Source: Phaeodactylibacter sp.
GTDB lineage: Bacteria; Bacteroidota; Bacteroidia; Chitinophagales; Saprospiraceae
Direction: 5' to 3'
Length of the DNA: 64,000 nt
Assembly: GCF_022763345.1 (NCBI RefSeq)
Contig: NZ_JALEGS010000024.1
Coordinates: 62,001 to 126,000, forward strand
Under the pieces are notes generated by a model that did not search any database, was not told where the DNA came from, and saw nothing but the letters and a program-made list of their open reading frames with translations. Below are positions 52,254 through 61,821 of the stretch, piece after piece. Made by a program: the position numbers and the translations under genes. Within the stretch, counting starts at the first letter, position 1, and every line of letters begins with the position of its first letter.

Positions 52254-55200
52254 TTATGGCTCTATCGTCTGCTCCTCACAGTACCGGATCAGGGCCCGGT
52301 AGATATCACTTCGACTAAGCAGATCGGGGTTGCCGATAATGACAATATGGTTGCGCGCCCGGGTCAGGGCAACGTTCAGTTTGCGGTCTACGCCTTCTTC
52401 AGACAGTGAAGTAAGCATTGCCAGTTGGTTGAGGGAATTGGTGCAAAGGGAAATGATGATCACATCCCGCGCTCCACCCTGATAGCGTTCTACTGTATCA
52501 ATTGTTAATTGCTCCAGAGGCGCGCCCTGCTCTTCAAGTACCGACTTGATCTGGGCAATTTGCGCCCGGTAAGGCGTTATTACTCCTATGCTGCCCTCGT
52601 GCAGCCGCCATCCCTGCTGCCGGAATAGCTGCTGATACCCCCGTATGACCTCCCCCACTTTTTCGGCTTCAAAAGCATTCGTTTTTTGAGTGGCGCTGCG
52701 GTCATCGGCCGGGGTGGGCAGAAAAATGACGCGGCGGGAAGCAAGGTGTTGCAGGAGCTCATCGGCTTCTTCTTCCAGTACAACAGACAATGCCCGCTTT
52801 TGCTTACGGGCTACAGGTACAGAATCCGGCAAAATTTTCAGGCTGTTATCGTAAAAAAACTGGTTCGGGAAGCGCATAATGTCCTCATGCATACGCCCCT
52901 GATGGCTCAGCTGCGCGTAGGCCCAGTCCCAGCCGTTCTCCCGGCACCGCTTGAAGAGGCGCTCAAAGAGAGAGTTTCGCAGGTTGTACAGCCCAAGGTT
53001 ATGCAGCATCGGGTCTTCAATTTCCGATACCACCGGGTCCTGTACCACTACTGCGGGCAGCTGCTTATGGTCACCGATCAGGATAAATCGTTCAAACTGC
53101 GGCAGTAAGCCTACCAGCATAGGTTCCAGGATTTGCGAGGCCTCGTCGATGATCACCCGGTTGAAATGCTTAAGCAGCAACAGTTCCTGCTTGCCGGCTA
53201 CCGAAGAGACCGTACCCACTACAATCCTGTGCTTATTAATAATGGCTGTCAATGCTTCCCGGTCTTCCACTCCTTTGATCTTCTCCTGCAGGAGCTGCCC
53301 CTGATATTCGGGGGACGCGCCATAGCGGGAGCCTATACGCAAGTAGTGCTGCCGTATGTCAGGGCGAAGCCGTTCAATGGAGGCACAAATCTCATCTACT
53401 GCGCGGTTGGTGTAAGCCAGCAATAATAAGGTTTCCTCTGTTTCCTCAAACAAATACCCCACCAGGTGCTTGAGCATCATGCTCGTCTTGCCGGTACCGG
53501 GCGGGCCCCAAAGCAAAAAGTAATCTTCGGCAGCCAGCGCTTTTCGGAAGATATCCTGCTGCTCGGGGGTAAGCTCTGCGCTCACGGGTATGTCTTCTGG
53601 TATCCCCTCCCGGGGTGGGTCCTGCGTAAGCAGCAGGCGCTGCCGTTCCTTTGGGCTGTTGGCAAAAGTATACAACCCCCGGTACATGGTATTGAAACTG
53701 CTGTCCAGCAAGTCGTGCTCCAGGTTCCACAACGGCTGCTCCTCAAAAATCCGGGTATTGAACTGCCGGCTGCGCAGCCGGACCACCACCTGCTCATTAT
53801 TGATGTGGATGATGGAGCATTTGAAAATCTGATTCGACAGCACTGCCTGCCCCTCCTGATGTGGATAAAGGACTGCGATATCACCTGTACGGAAATTGGC
53901 CAGGGGGTTGGTGTCCTCCGATTTCTGAAAAGTAATAGTGGGCTCTTCTTCCCGAGCATTCAGTTCCTGAACGGTCAGGTGGCTGATGATATCGAAGCCT
54001 GCCTGTTTTTCCTCAAAGCTGTTCAGCCAGAGCGAAGCCAGCCCATTGACCTGCTCCATGCCTTGCGCTCCGGCTTTAGCCAACTGATGTTCCCGGGCAA
54101 TCAGGCCCGAAAAGGCGATGAAGTATCGTTTGGCCACTGCCCCCATGCCCTGATACACTTTTTCAAAGACCTCCATGTCGCGCCGGGTAAAGCCCTTGAG
54201 GTTGCTCTGCCGACGGGGGCTGAGTTTTCCAAATAACCGGTTGCCCTGCTCAAGCAGGTCACCCGATGCCGGGTCTCCAAGTTTAGACAATAGCCGTTCA
54301 ATAGCTACCAACTGATTGCGGACTTGCAGGGCTTCGTACTGCTGCGCCTGAATGCGGGGCGCATAGCGCAGTTGGCGGTCGTCCTGCCCGGAGTACAGGA
54401 TGTAATTGGCGGGGTCTACCGATTTTCCGAAAGCAGAACGCACCATCAGGTCATACAGCAATGTCTGGGTGTAGTGATTCGCACTAAGCCCGTAGGTATT
54501 GGGCATGAAAGGTTTGCCACTTTTTAGCTCTACGATGCTTGCCCGGTCGCTCCCAAGATGCAGCAAATCCAAACGGCCCTGTAGCCCATAGGTCTCAGCG
54601 TAAAAGCTGGGCTCCAGATAGCAATCTTCGGGGGTAATGCCCTGCTCCCGGAAACCCTCCTTTACCATTTGCTTCAGGTTGAGAAAGTGCTTTTGCGATT
54701 TTTGCATAATCTCCCGGACTTCCCGGTTCTCGAACAGGCAATACTGTAAGGGATTATTCACAAAGGTTTGCCGGAAGACTTCCCGGAAAGGCAGCTCGGA
54801 ATCGCTCATCAGCTCATCAAGGAAGAAGTTGGCGATGTTTCCGATCATGAGGTATTTGTTCGGCTCCTTGGGCAGATATTTCTTAAGCAGGTAAGGCCAG
54901 GGATTGGTACCGTCTGGCTGGAAACATTCTGCTACAGCGGTCACGTCCATGAGGTAGTCCGGCTCCACCACAAAGGCGCGGGGATGGTAAAATCCCTGAT
55001 CGTCCACCTCCACATCAAGCAGGTTCAGCACCAGAGGAAAGCCAAAAACGGAGCGGATCGCTTCGATGGTAGGCATGAAATTATCGTTGCGGTCGGCGTC
55101 ATTGTATTGCACCCAGACAACGGTATCGGCCTGGGCTTCATCCCGCACCAGGAGTTGCTCAGCAGCCTCATCGTCTTCAAGTGCCACTACTCTTGCCTGC

Positions 55201-55637
55201 GGGATAAACTTTTCCACTTTATGGGCTTTCATACCTGAGGGCCAGGCTGGCGGATAGTCACCTCGAAGATGCTCCGGCAGAGAAGTATCCAGCAGTGCCT
55301 CAATCATATCTAGCAACACCTTAAACCCCAGCGCACGGATGTTGTCATCAACTGAATCGGGTTGGCGCATGGCTTTCAGGGCGCGTTTCCGAAACTGATG
55401 CAGGTAGAATTGCAAGCGTTTGTCCACCTCATCGCGGTGGCATACATAGGCCATACGGGCAAAAAGCGTGGAAAACTGTATGCGTTCAGCTTTGGTACAC
55501 TCTATAAAAAGCAGGGTGAGCAAACGGTAGCAAGCCGCTATCTGATCACCGGGCGGCATCTCCTCATTGCGGACCACCTTATTTACTTCCTGGTAAAAGA
55601 GCTCCGCTAGTGCTGGTTTGTTGAGCTGATCGGACAT
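52254..55637 (-). CDS. Dna2-like superfamily 1 helicase with Cas4-type PD-(D/E)XK nuclease domain
   Basis: A 1127-residue protein. Residues ~1-330 are helical and unassigned. A RecB/Cas4-type nuclease region lies at ~340-400: LEPSFYAETYGLQGRLDLL (D357), VELKSGK (E370, K372) and Q391-x3-Y395. The SF1 helicase core starts near 690, with Walker A LLWGPPGTGKTS (~707-718), Walker B VIIDEASQI (~830), a GDHKQLPAVV motif III and a C-terminal motif set (ITPYRAQIAQI, DTVERYQGGARDVIIIS, NVALTRARNHIVIIGN). I saw no cysteine cluster around the nuclease. Dna2-like enzymes process DNA ends and flaps; helicase-nuclease fusions also occur in defence systems. It starts 41 bp after the caspase stop, so a joint role is plausible. 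Confidence 0.88.
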   Translation of the reverse strand: MSDQLNKPALAELFYQEVNKVVRNEEMPPGDQIAACYRLLTLLFIECTKAERIQFSTLFARMAYVCHRDEVDKRLQFYLHQFRKRALKAMRQPDSVDDNIRALGFKVLLDMIEALLDTSLPEHLRGDYPPAWPSGMKAHKVEKFIPQARVVALEDDEAAEQLLVRDEAQADTVVWVQYNDADRNDNFMPTIEAIRSVFGFPLVLNLLDVEVDDQGFYHPRAFVVEPDYLMDVTAVAECFQPDGTNPWPYLLKKYLPKEPNKYLMIGNIANFFLDELMSDSELPFREVFRQTFVNNPLQYCLFENREVREIMQKSQKHFLNLKQMVKEGFREQGITPEDCYLEPSFYAETYGLQGRLDLLHLGSDRASIVELKSGKPFMPNTYGLSANHYTQTLLYDLMVRSAFGKSVDPANYILYSGQDDRQLRYAPRIQAQQYEALQVRNQLVAIERLLSKLGDPASGDLLEQGNRLFGKLSPRRQSNLKGFTRRDMEVFEKVYQGMGAVAKRYFIAFSGLIAREHQLAKAGAQGMEQVNGLASLWLNSFEEKQAGFDIISHLTVQELNAREEEPTITFQKSEDTNPLANFRTGDIAVLYPHQEGQAVLSNQIFKCSIIHINNEQVVVRLRSRQFNTRIFEEQPLWNLEHDLLDSSFNTMYRGLYTFANSPKERQRLLLTQDPPREGIPEDIPVSAELTPEQQDIFRKALAAEDYFLLWGPPGTGKTSMMLKHLVGYLFEETEETLLLLAYTNRAVDEICASIERLRPDIRQHYLRIGSRYGASPEYQGQLLQEKIKGVEDREALTAIINKHRIVVGTVSSVAGKQELLLLKHFNRVIIDEASQILEPMLVGLLPQFERFILIGDHKQLPAVVVQDPVVSEIEDPMLHNLGLYNLRNSLFERLFKRCRENGWDWAYAQLSHQGRMHEDIMRFPNQFFYDNSLKILPDSVPVARKQKRALSVVLEEEADELLQHLASRRVIFLPTPADDRSATQKTNAFEAEKVGEVIRGYQQLFRQQGWRLHEGSIGVITPYRAQIAQIKSVLEEQGAPLEQLTIDTVERYQGGARDVIIISLCTNSLNQLAMLTSLSEEGVDRKLNVALTRARNHIVIIGNPDLLSRSDIYRALIRYCEEQTIEP

Positions 55638-55678
55638 AGCAGCAATATACGGCCAAATCCGTGAAGTTTACAAACCGA

Positions 55679-57064
55679 TCAACCCAGCAGTTTATTCCGG
55701 ACTTCCTCCAGCTGATGTTCCGTTTCCTTGATTTGCTCCTCAAGATTAAATTTCATGGAGGGGTCAAAAGCCTTAATTTGCTCCTGCTTAAAGGAATTTA
55801 GCTTCCGCTGTAGCAAGGCTGCCTGATTCTCCAGCCCCTGCCGCTCAAGGTCGCTCAGGGTGTGGGTTGTTTGCCTGCCGGTATTGGAATGGGCAGGCTG
55901 TTCTTCCTGCACTTCACCCAGGATGAGGTCCTCTTCCTCCAGGCTGTCCACCAGGTCAATCATGGCGTATTGGATCTGATTGAAAGTCAGCTGAGCAGAT
56001 TCGCTACGGATGGTGCCTTGATTTTGCTCCCGTTTGGTGCGGTTGTAACGGGCCTGCTGCATAATGATGTCGGTCTCCCGGTAAGAATCATCGGAAATCA
56101 GGTCGTTGAGCGTGTCAAACACCCGCTCGAATTCGCCGGCAGCGAGGAAGCCTTTGAGCTGTTTTTTCAATCCCTTGAGCGTAGTTGGTTTGGCTTTTTT
56201 CGGAGCAGAGCTATCTTGAGCATCTCCACGGACATTGGAGTTGCCTCCACGGTTTGGCGTTACACCTTCCGGTGTTGAACTACGTCTCTCCTGCACGGGT
56301 GCATAAGCAAAGTCTTTCAGACGGAACATAAATTCGCCGCCCATGTCGCCCACATCGTACAAGGCTGCGCCACGTGGCAGCTGGTCCTTTACATTTTGCC
56401 CTACTGCATCGAGCACCATGTTACAAAACATGGAAACCCGCAAGCGCTGGTCCTGATTGTTCTTCAGGACCGCCAGGACCGCTTGCGCAAAAGGGCTGTG
56501 CTGTCCGGGCCGGCCGTCAGAAACGGGCTCGTTGCGCCCGGCGGTGAGCAACCACCGGGACGGCATGCTTTCCAGGCGGTCGACATAACTGGTATCCCGC
56601 TTTTGGGTAAAAATACTGCCTGAGTAACAGGAATCCGTTATAATAAAGGTGTGTTTGCTCTTAATGGCACGGATCAGGCGGGTGATCAGATCAAATGAAA
56701 TATAGGAGCCAATATGATTTTTGCGGGCATCATAAGGTATCCAATAGCCCACATCCAAAGCCTTGTCGTACTCCCCGTGCCCGGCAAAGTACATCAGGAA
56801 GTTATCGTCCTCGCCAATCACATCCACCAGGCTCCGGAGGTGCTGAGTGATATTGGCCTGGGTCGCTTCCACGTCAAAATGGCAATGGGTGAGATCAGCA
56901 TTGAACTGATACTTTTCCTCCAGCACCGTTTTGATTTTTTCAGCGTCCATTCGGGCGTTGTAGAGCTTGGGCATATCCGTATACTGATCGATGCCCACGA
57001 TGTAGAGGTAGTTCTTGCCTTGTGGCTGATAAGTGCTGAGGTCCATTCCTCCGAATTCTGGCAT
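55679..57064 (-). CDS. Caspase-family (C14) protease with EAD11-like domain and coiled coil
   Basis: Residues ~16-250 are a caspase-like domain (NYLYIVGIDQY, FAGHGEYD with H96, ITDSCYSGS with C146), so the His-Cys pair is intact. A disordered linker (~258-292) follows. Residues ~296-380 (LKKQLKGFLAAGEFERVFDTLNDL..., QARYNRTKREQNQGTI..., IQYAMIDLVDSL) resemble effector-associated domain 11, an adaptor known from Bacteroidota conflict systems. A coiled coil ends the protein (~402-461, with DPSMKFNLEEQIKETEHQLEEV). There is no signal peptide, so it acts in the cytoplasm. EADs are thought to recruit effectors to signalling partners through like-like contacts. The adjacent helicase-nuclease may be the sensor or partner. 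The EAD11 call is from memory of the family pattern. Confidence 0.82.
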   Translation of the reverse strand: MPEFGGMDLSTYQPQGKNYLYIVGIDQYTDMPKLYNARMDAEKIKTVLEEKYQFNADLTHCHFDVEATQANITQHLRSLVDVIGEDDNFLMYFAGHGEYDKALDVGYWIPYDARKNHIGSYISFDLITRLIRAIKSKHTFIITDSCYSGSIFTQKRDTSYVDRLESMPSRWLLTAGRNEPVSDGRPGQHSPFAQAVLAVLKNNQDQRLRVSMFCNMVLDAVGQNVKDQLPRGAALYDVGDMGGEFMFRLKDFAYAPVQERRSSTPEGVTPNRGGNSNVRGDAQDSSAPKKAKPTTLKGLKKQLKGFLAAGEFERVFDTLNDLISDDSYRETDIIMQQARYNRTKREQNQGTIRSESAQLTFNQIQYAMIDLVDSLEEEDLILGEVQEEQPAHSNTGRQTTHTLSDLERQGLENQAALLQRKLNSFKQEQIKAFDPSMKFNLEEQIKETEHQLEEVRNKLLG

Positions 57065-57109
57065 AGTGCTTTAGGCTTAGTTCGGTGGCTAATATAGGTT
57101 TTTTTGAGA

Positions 57110-58141
57110 TTAGTCCGTACGATGCGCCACCGTATCTTCCGGTACCCATACCTCCAGCGGCTGTACAGGGTAGCCATCGCTCCACTGCCCCATGAAAGCC
57201 GCCTCAGGGCCACAGCCTTTCGCCAGTTCGCAGTGCTCACCACGCAGTTCGCAGGCCATCATGGCATCCAGCATTTTCCAGTAGGCATAGTAATCGGCAG
57301 CATTCTCCTGTGCCACCCGGCGGGCGCGCTTTAGAGAAAGGTTTTCAACACCTCCATCGAAATCAGGGTCTATAGCATAACATTCATTGTGCCCGGCTGT
57401 AAGTTCCGGAGTGCCATGGTTATCCGGGAACTGCCGCATCAGAAAACGGCAAGGCGTTTGAGTGGCCGTTTGATAGACCGTACGGCCGAGTTCTTCCCCA
57501 ACTACATAGTCATTGACGCTTACGATAATCCCCAAGCGGGTTTGAGGCGAAATGCCCTCGTAAGATTCCAGCAGCCCTCCATTTAAGGGGCCGGTACCGG
57601 GTGCGCACAATAATACCCCTTTCGGGTGCGGAAGCCCCAGTTCCGGGTAGCGGGCAGCAATATGGGCTGTAATGGCACCGCCGTAACTGTGCCCCGCCAT
57701 AAAAAAAGCATTGGTATCCGGGCGCACCCGCCCCGCTTCCTCAGACAGCAGCTTCAATGCCGATTGAATGCCCTTAGCGGCGTTGGGTACAAAGTGCTTG
57801 GAGCTGGGAAAAAAGAGATTTTTTTGATACCGTGGATATATGACAATATTGCCCTGCCGGACGATGTGCCGTATCCAGGCTCCGTAAATCATAGGGTTGA
57901 TCGCTCCATAGCCATGATGGAATACCACCACCGGGGCATTTTCCGGTACGGGCGAGGCAGGTTCGAACAACCAAAAGCCATCCGGGCGACGGGCGTGATC
58001 TGAAAATTTTACCTCAGCGTGTACATAATTTTGGCCTCCTGGCCCGGCTGCCGGTTGATCAGGTGGAGCAGGCTTTTCGGTATCCTGCGAATAAACCATG
58101 CTACCGATCAGCAATAAAGTAGGAATCCATAAATTTACCAT
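57110..58141 (-). CDS. Secreted alpha/beta hydrolase
   Basis: The ATG at 58141 (MVNLWIPTLLLIGSMVYSQ) gives a signal peptide and 343 residues; a TTG three codons upstream is possible. The nucleophile elbow GHSYGG marks the alpha/beta-hydrolase fold. The oxyanion region is FHHGYGA and a late His (DNHGTPE or AGHNE) completes the likely triad. Cysteines near the C-terminus (CELRGEHCELAKGCG) may form disulfides. It resembles carboxylesterase/dienelactone-hydrolase-type proteins. Substrate is unknown. The caspase gene starts 45 bp later on the same strand, but this protein is exported while the caspase is cytoplasmic, so sharing a transcript need not mean sharing a pathway. Confidence 0.82.
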   Translation of the reverse strand: MVNLWIPTLLLIGSMVYSQDTEKPAPPDQPAAGPGGQNYVHAEVKFSDHARRPDGFWLFEPASPVPENAPVVVFHHGYGAINPMIYGAWIRHIVRQGNIVIYPRYQKNLFFPSSKHFVPNAAKGIQSALKLLSEEAGRVRPDTNAFFMAGHSYGGAITAHIAARYPELGLPHPKGVLLCAPGTGPLNGGLLESYEGISPQTRLGIIVSVNDYVVGEELGRTVYQTATQTPCRFLMRQFPDNHGTPELTAGHNECYAIDPDFDGGVENLSLKRARRVAQENAADYYAYWKMLDAMMACELRGEHCELAKGCGPEAAFMGQWSDGYPVQPLEVWVPEDTVAHRTD

Positions 58142-58255
58142 ACGCAACAAAACGGGATTTCACCAGGAATGTTTTAATCTGTCGGCCAACGCTCATCGGC
58201 TTCCGATAAGCTTTGAAAAAAAGTGTACATTTACGCCAAATCAGAGCAGCGCTTC

Positions 58256-59308
58256 ATGCCATCAATCGCAGTAGAACAACCTGTAGGAATTATTGGAGCA
58301 GGCAGCTTTGGCACCGCAATTGCCAATCTCCTGGCGTATAATGTGGACGTACTGTTGTACAGCCGGCAGGCACCGCTTGTGCAGCAAATTAATGAAACGC
58401 ACCGCCACCTTGATGTAGACTTGTCACCAAGGGTCCGTGCCACTAACGATCTACAGGAGCTGGCCCAATCCTGCACCCTCCTCTTTCCGGTCGTCCCTTC
58501 AAACAGCTTCCGCAAGATGATGCACAGCCTGGGGCCTCATCTGCGCCCTTACCATATTCTGATCCATGGTACCAAAGGGTTTGATGCCCCTGAGCACCTT
58601 TTTCAGGATGTGGATGACGGCAATCCCGTGTCACGCAGCGATGTAAGCACCATGAGCGAAGTGATCCTGCAGGAAAGTGTCGTTCAGCGGGTTGGTTGTC
58701 TATCGGGGCCGAACCTGGCCAGTGAAATCATGGAAGGCCAACCAACCGCTACAGTAATAGGCAGCGCCTACGACGAAGTGATCAGCCTTGGAAAGCGCGT
58801 GCTCAGCAGTGAGCATTTTCATGTCTTCGGCACTTACGACCTGCTTGGGGCCGAACTGGCAGGTGCATTGAAAAATATTATTGCTATTGGTTCAGGCATG
58901 CTAAAAGGCAAAGGGCTAGGCAAGAACATTCAAGCCATGCTCATCACCCGCGGGCTCACCGAAATGGTCTACTTTGGTAACGCCATGGGCAGCGATAGCA
59001 GTGCTTTTTTCGGAACCGCAGGCATAGGAGACCTGGTGGCAACGGCTACCAGTAAAAACAGCCGGAATTTCACCTTTGGCTACCGCCTTGGCCAGGGCGA
59101 AGCTATTGAGGATATCGAAGCCACCATGCCGGAACTCGCGGAAGGCGTGCGTACCCTCCGCATCGCCCGGAAGCTGGCCCGGCACTACAAACTTCGGGTG
59201 CCCATTACCGATATGCTGTACAAAATCGTATTTGAAAACTTTGATATAGACCGCGCGATCCACTTCCTGATTACGTATCCTTACGATGTGGACGTAGACT
59301 TCATCTGA
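58256..59308 (+). CDS. gpsA: NAD(P)H-dependent glycerol-3-phosphate dehydrogenase
   Basis: Makes sn-glycerol 3-phosphate from dihydroxyacetone phosphate for phospholipid synthesis. The Rossmann motif VGIIGAGSFGTAIA follows the start directly. Further family blocks are HGTKGF, LSGPNLASEI, the catalytic Lys in LAGALKNIIAIGSG, and GTAGIGDLVATATSKNSRNFTFG. The ATG at 58256 gives 350 residues, normal for GpsA; an in-frame GTG at 58223 adds a non-conserved 11 residues. It heads a plus-strand row, with the YfhO-family gene starting 17 bp later. Confidence 0.94.
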   Translation: MPSIAVEQPVGIIGAGSFGTAIANLLAYNVDVLLYSRQAPLVQQINETHRHLDVDLSPRVRATNDLQELAQSCTLLFPVVPSNSFRKMMHSLGPHLRPYHILIHGTKGFDAPEHLFQDVDDGNPVSRSDVSTMSEVILQESVVQRVGCLSGPNLASEIMEGQPTATVIGSAYDEVISLGKRVLSSEHFHVFGTYDLLGAELAGALKNIIAIGSGMLKGKGLGKNIQAMLITRGLTEMVYFGNAMGSDSSAFFGTAGIGDLVATATSKNSRNFTFGYRLGQGEAIEDIEATMPELAEGVRTLRIARKLARHYKLRVPITDMLYKIVFENFDIDRAIHFLITYPYDVDVDFI

Positions 59309-59325
59309 CCAGAACAACAACCATT

Positions 59326-61821
59326 ATGTTACAGAAAGCCATTCCTCACCTTATTGCCTTAGGCATTTTCTTCGCCCTTTGTGCCGCATTCTTTTTTCCG
59401 CAGCTGGAAGGTAAAATGCCCCAGCAGGGGGATATCATTCAGTACCGGGGCATGTCGCAGGAGGTCCGGGAATACAAAGAACAAACTGGTGAGACCTCCC
59501 TGTGGACCAATGCCATGTTCGGAGGGATGCCTACCTATCAGATCAACACCGTGAGCGAAGGCAACACCCTGAAAGTCCTCGACAACATAGGGACCCTGGG
59601 CATGAAGCCGCCGATTGGCCGCTTCTTTCTGGCTATGGCGGGGTTTTACCTGCTCATGGTCGTGCTGGGCGCTAACCCCTGGCTGGCGGTGATCGGTGCT
59701 ATTGCCTTTGGCCTGACCACCAACAACCTCATCCTTTTTGAGGCGGGCCACGAAACCAAGGTGAAATCCATTTCTTACCTCCCCATCGTGACGGTGGGGC
59801 TGCTCATGGCGTTCCGGAAACGGTACCTATTGGGCGGTATTCTATTCGCTACGGGGCTGGGCCTTAATATCATGGCCAACCACGTGCAGATGACGTATTA
59901 CTTCGCCCTTACACTGCTCATTTTTGGTATTGCGGAGCTGGTCCACAACATCAAGCGCAACCAAATGCCCCATTTTGCTAAAGCAGCGGGCGTGCTCATT
60001 GCGGGTGGACTGCTGGCCCTTGGCGCTGCAGCTTCCAACCTCTGGATCACCTACGAATATTCAAAGGACACCATGCGTGGGGAGCCGATTCTGGAAACCA
60101 CCGGAGACGCCTCTTCCAGTAGTGAAACGGATGGCCTGGCCTGGGACTATGCCATGCAATGGAGCAATGGAGTCGTTGATTTGTTTGCCTCTTATATTCC
60201 GGGGGTAGCCGGTGGTGGATCACAGGAAGCCATTGGGGATGATTCTGCGATCGCCCAGGATTTGAGACGCAAAGGCGCGCGCCTGCCTGCCAACTTCAAG
60301 GCTCCTTTATATTGGGGAGACCTGCCTTTCACCAGTGGGCCGATTTACTTTGGGAGCATCGTGTTTTTTCTCTTCCTTATGGGACTGTTTCTGGTCAAGG
60401 GCCCGGTAAAATGGTGGATTGGACTGGGCACCCTTCTTACGATGCTCTTGTCGATGGGCAATAACCTGGAGGGCTTCAACCGTTTGTTTTTCGACTATTT
60501 CCCATTGTACAATAAGTTCAGAACGCCTAACTCCATTTTGAGTGTCACGGCGTTTTTGGTGCCGGTGTTGGGCTTCCTGACGCTGCATAAGATCATCAAC
60601 AAAAAGGTAACCAAAGAGGAGGCTATGCGTAGCCTCAAGATCGGCGGAGGGATAGCCGCTGCCATCGCCCTGTTCTTTGCTTTGCTTGGCCCCTCTTTTT
60701 TCGACTTCAACGGCGCAGGTGACACCCGGCTGGAGCAAAGTGGTTTTGACCTCGGTGCTGTCCGTGCTGACCGGCAGTCGCTGATGCGGGGGGATGCTTT
60801 CCGCACGCTCATCCTTGTGCTGCTCAGCGGCGGATTGCTCTGGGCCTACCTACAGGAAAAAATCAAGCTCAACATCCTGCTGATCGGCCTGGGTGTGCTG
60901 ATTACATTTGACCATTGGACGGTGGGCCGGCGCTATGTGGATGAAGACCTATTCGTAACCGAGCGGCAATACTTTGCCGGCCTTGCACCCCGCCCTGTGG
61001 ATGAGCAAATCCTGCAGGATACCGACCCGCACTACCGGGTATATGATGCGTCCATTAACACCTTCAACAGCTCCAAGGCTTCCTACTACCACAAAACCAT
61101 TGGAGGCTACCATGCTGCGAAGCTGCAGAGGGCGCAGGACCTGATCGACCGCCACCTCAGTCAGGGCAACCAGAAAGTACTGGATATGCTGAATACCAAA
61201 TACTTCATCGTCGGGCAGCCCGGTCAGGAACAGGTACAGCAAAACCCAAACGCCCTGGGCAATGCCTGGCTGATCAGCAATTTCCAAACGGTAAATTCTG
61301 CCAATGCTGAGATTGATGCGCTCAATGATTTCGATCTGGCAACAACGGCAGTCGTGCATCAGGATTTCAAGGAGTATATTGCCGGGTTGTCTCCATCCGG
61401 TGCAGGGCAGATCAAGCTGACCAGCTACGCGCCCAACCAACTGACTTATGAAGCGACCGTACAAGGCGATCAGTTTGCTGTCTTCTCTGAAGTCTGGTAC
61501 GGTCCCGATAAAGGCTGGCAAGCTTACATTGATGGGCAGCCGGTAGACCACATCCGGGTGAACTACCTGCTGAGGGGCCTGAAAATTCCTGCCGGGCAGC
61601 ACGAAATCACTTTTGAATTTTCACCGGCCTCCTTTGACCGGGGCGTTATGGTTTCCCGTATTTTCAGCAGCCTGATTCTTTTGGGCCTGATTGGTTATGT
61701 TGGGTACTCCGGCTATCAGTTCTATCAGAACCCGCCGTCAGAACCTAAACCACAAGACGCAGGAAGTAAGCAGACTCAACCTGCCACTACACGTACCCAA
61801 CGCAAAAAGAAGAAAAAATAA
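59326..61821 (+). CDS. YfhO-family polytopic membrane protein
   Basis: An 831-residue protein with a dozen or so membrane helices (LIALGIFFALCAAFFFPQL, FFLAMAGFYLLMVVLGANPWLAVIGAIAFGL, LIAGGLLALGAAASNLWITYEY and others), a long soluble part at ~560-760 and a Lys-rich end (RTQRKKKKK). The first extracytoplasmic loop (QGDIIQYRGMSQEVREYKEQTGE, NAMFGGMPTYQI) is characteristic of the Bacteroidota YfhO group. In Firmicutes YfhO is linked to glycosylation of lipoteichoic acid; here a role in envelope glycan or lipid modification is inference. Its stop and the next gene's ATG overlap as TAATG, pointing to translational coupling with the glycosyltransferase. Confidence 0.82.
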   Translation: MLQKAIPHLIALGIFFALCAAFFFPQLEGKMPQQGDIIQYRGMSQEVREYKEQTGETSLWTNAMFGGMPTYQINTVSEGNTLKVLDNIGTLGMKPPIGRFFLAMAGFYLLMVVLGANPWLAVIGAIAFGLTTNNLILFEAGHETKVKSISYLPIVTVGLLMAFRKRYLLGGILFATGLGLNIMANHVQMTYYFALTLLIFGIAELVHNIKRNQMPHFAKAAGVLIAGGLLALGAAASNLWITYEYSKDTMRGEPILETTGDASSSSETDGLAWDYAMQWSNGVVDLFASYIPGVAGGGSQEAIGDDSAIAQDLRRKGARLPANFKAPLYWGDLPFTSGPIYFGSIVFFLFLMGLFLVKGPVKWWIGLGTLLTMLLSMGNNLEGFNRLFFDYFPLYNKFRTPNSILSVTAFLVPVLGFLTLHKIINKKVTKEEAMRSLKIGGGIAAAIALFFALLGPSFFDFNGAGDTRLEQSGFDLGAVRADRQSLMRGDAFRTLILVLLSGGLLWAYLQEKIKLNILLIGLGVLITFDHWTVGRRYVDEDLFVTERQYFAGLAPRPVDEQILQDTDPHYRVYDASINTFNSSKASYYHKTIGGYHAAKLQRAQDLIDRHLSQGNQKVLDMLNTKYFIVGQPGQEQVQQNPNALGNAWLISNFQTVNSANAEIDALNDFDLATTAVVHQDFKEYIAGLSPSGAGQIKLTSYAPNQLTYEATVQGDQFAVFSEVWYGPDKGWQAYIDGQPVDHIRVNYLLRGLKIPAGQHEITFEFSPASFDRGVMVSRIFSSLILLGLIGYVGYSGYQFYQNPPSEPKPQDAGSKQTQPATTRTQRKKKKK

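Noticed and set aside
53466..54236. 256-codon plus-strand frame
   Set aside because: Antisense to the helicase domain; no independent motif.
58223..58255. GTG start for gpsA
   Set aside because: Adds 11 unconserved residues; the ATG at 58256 sits at the usual distance before the Rossmann motif.
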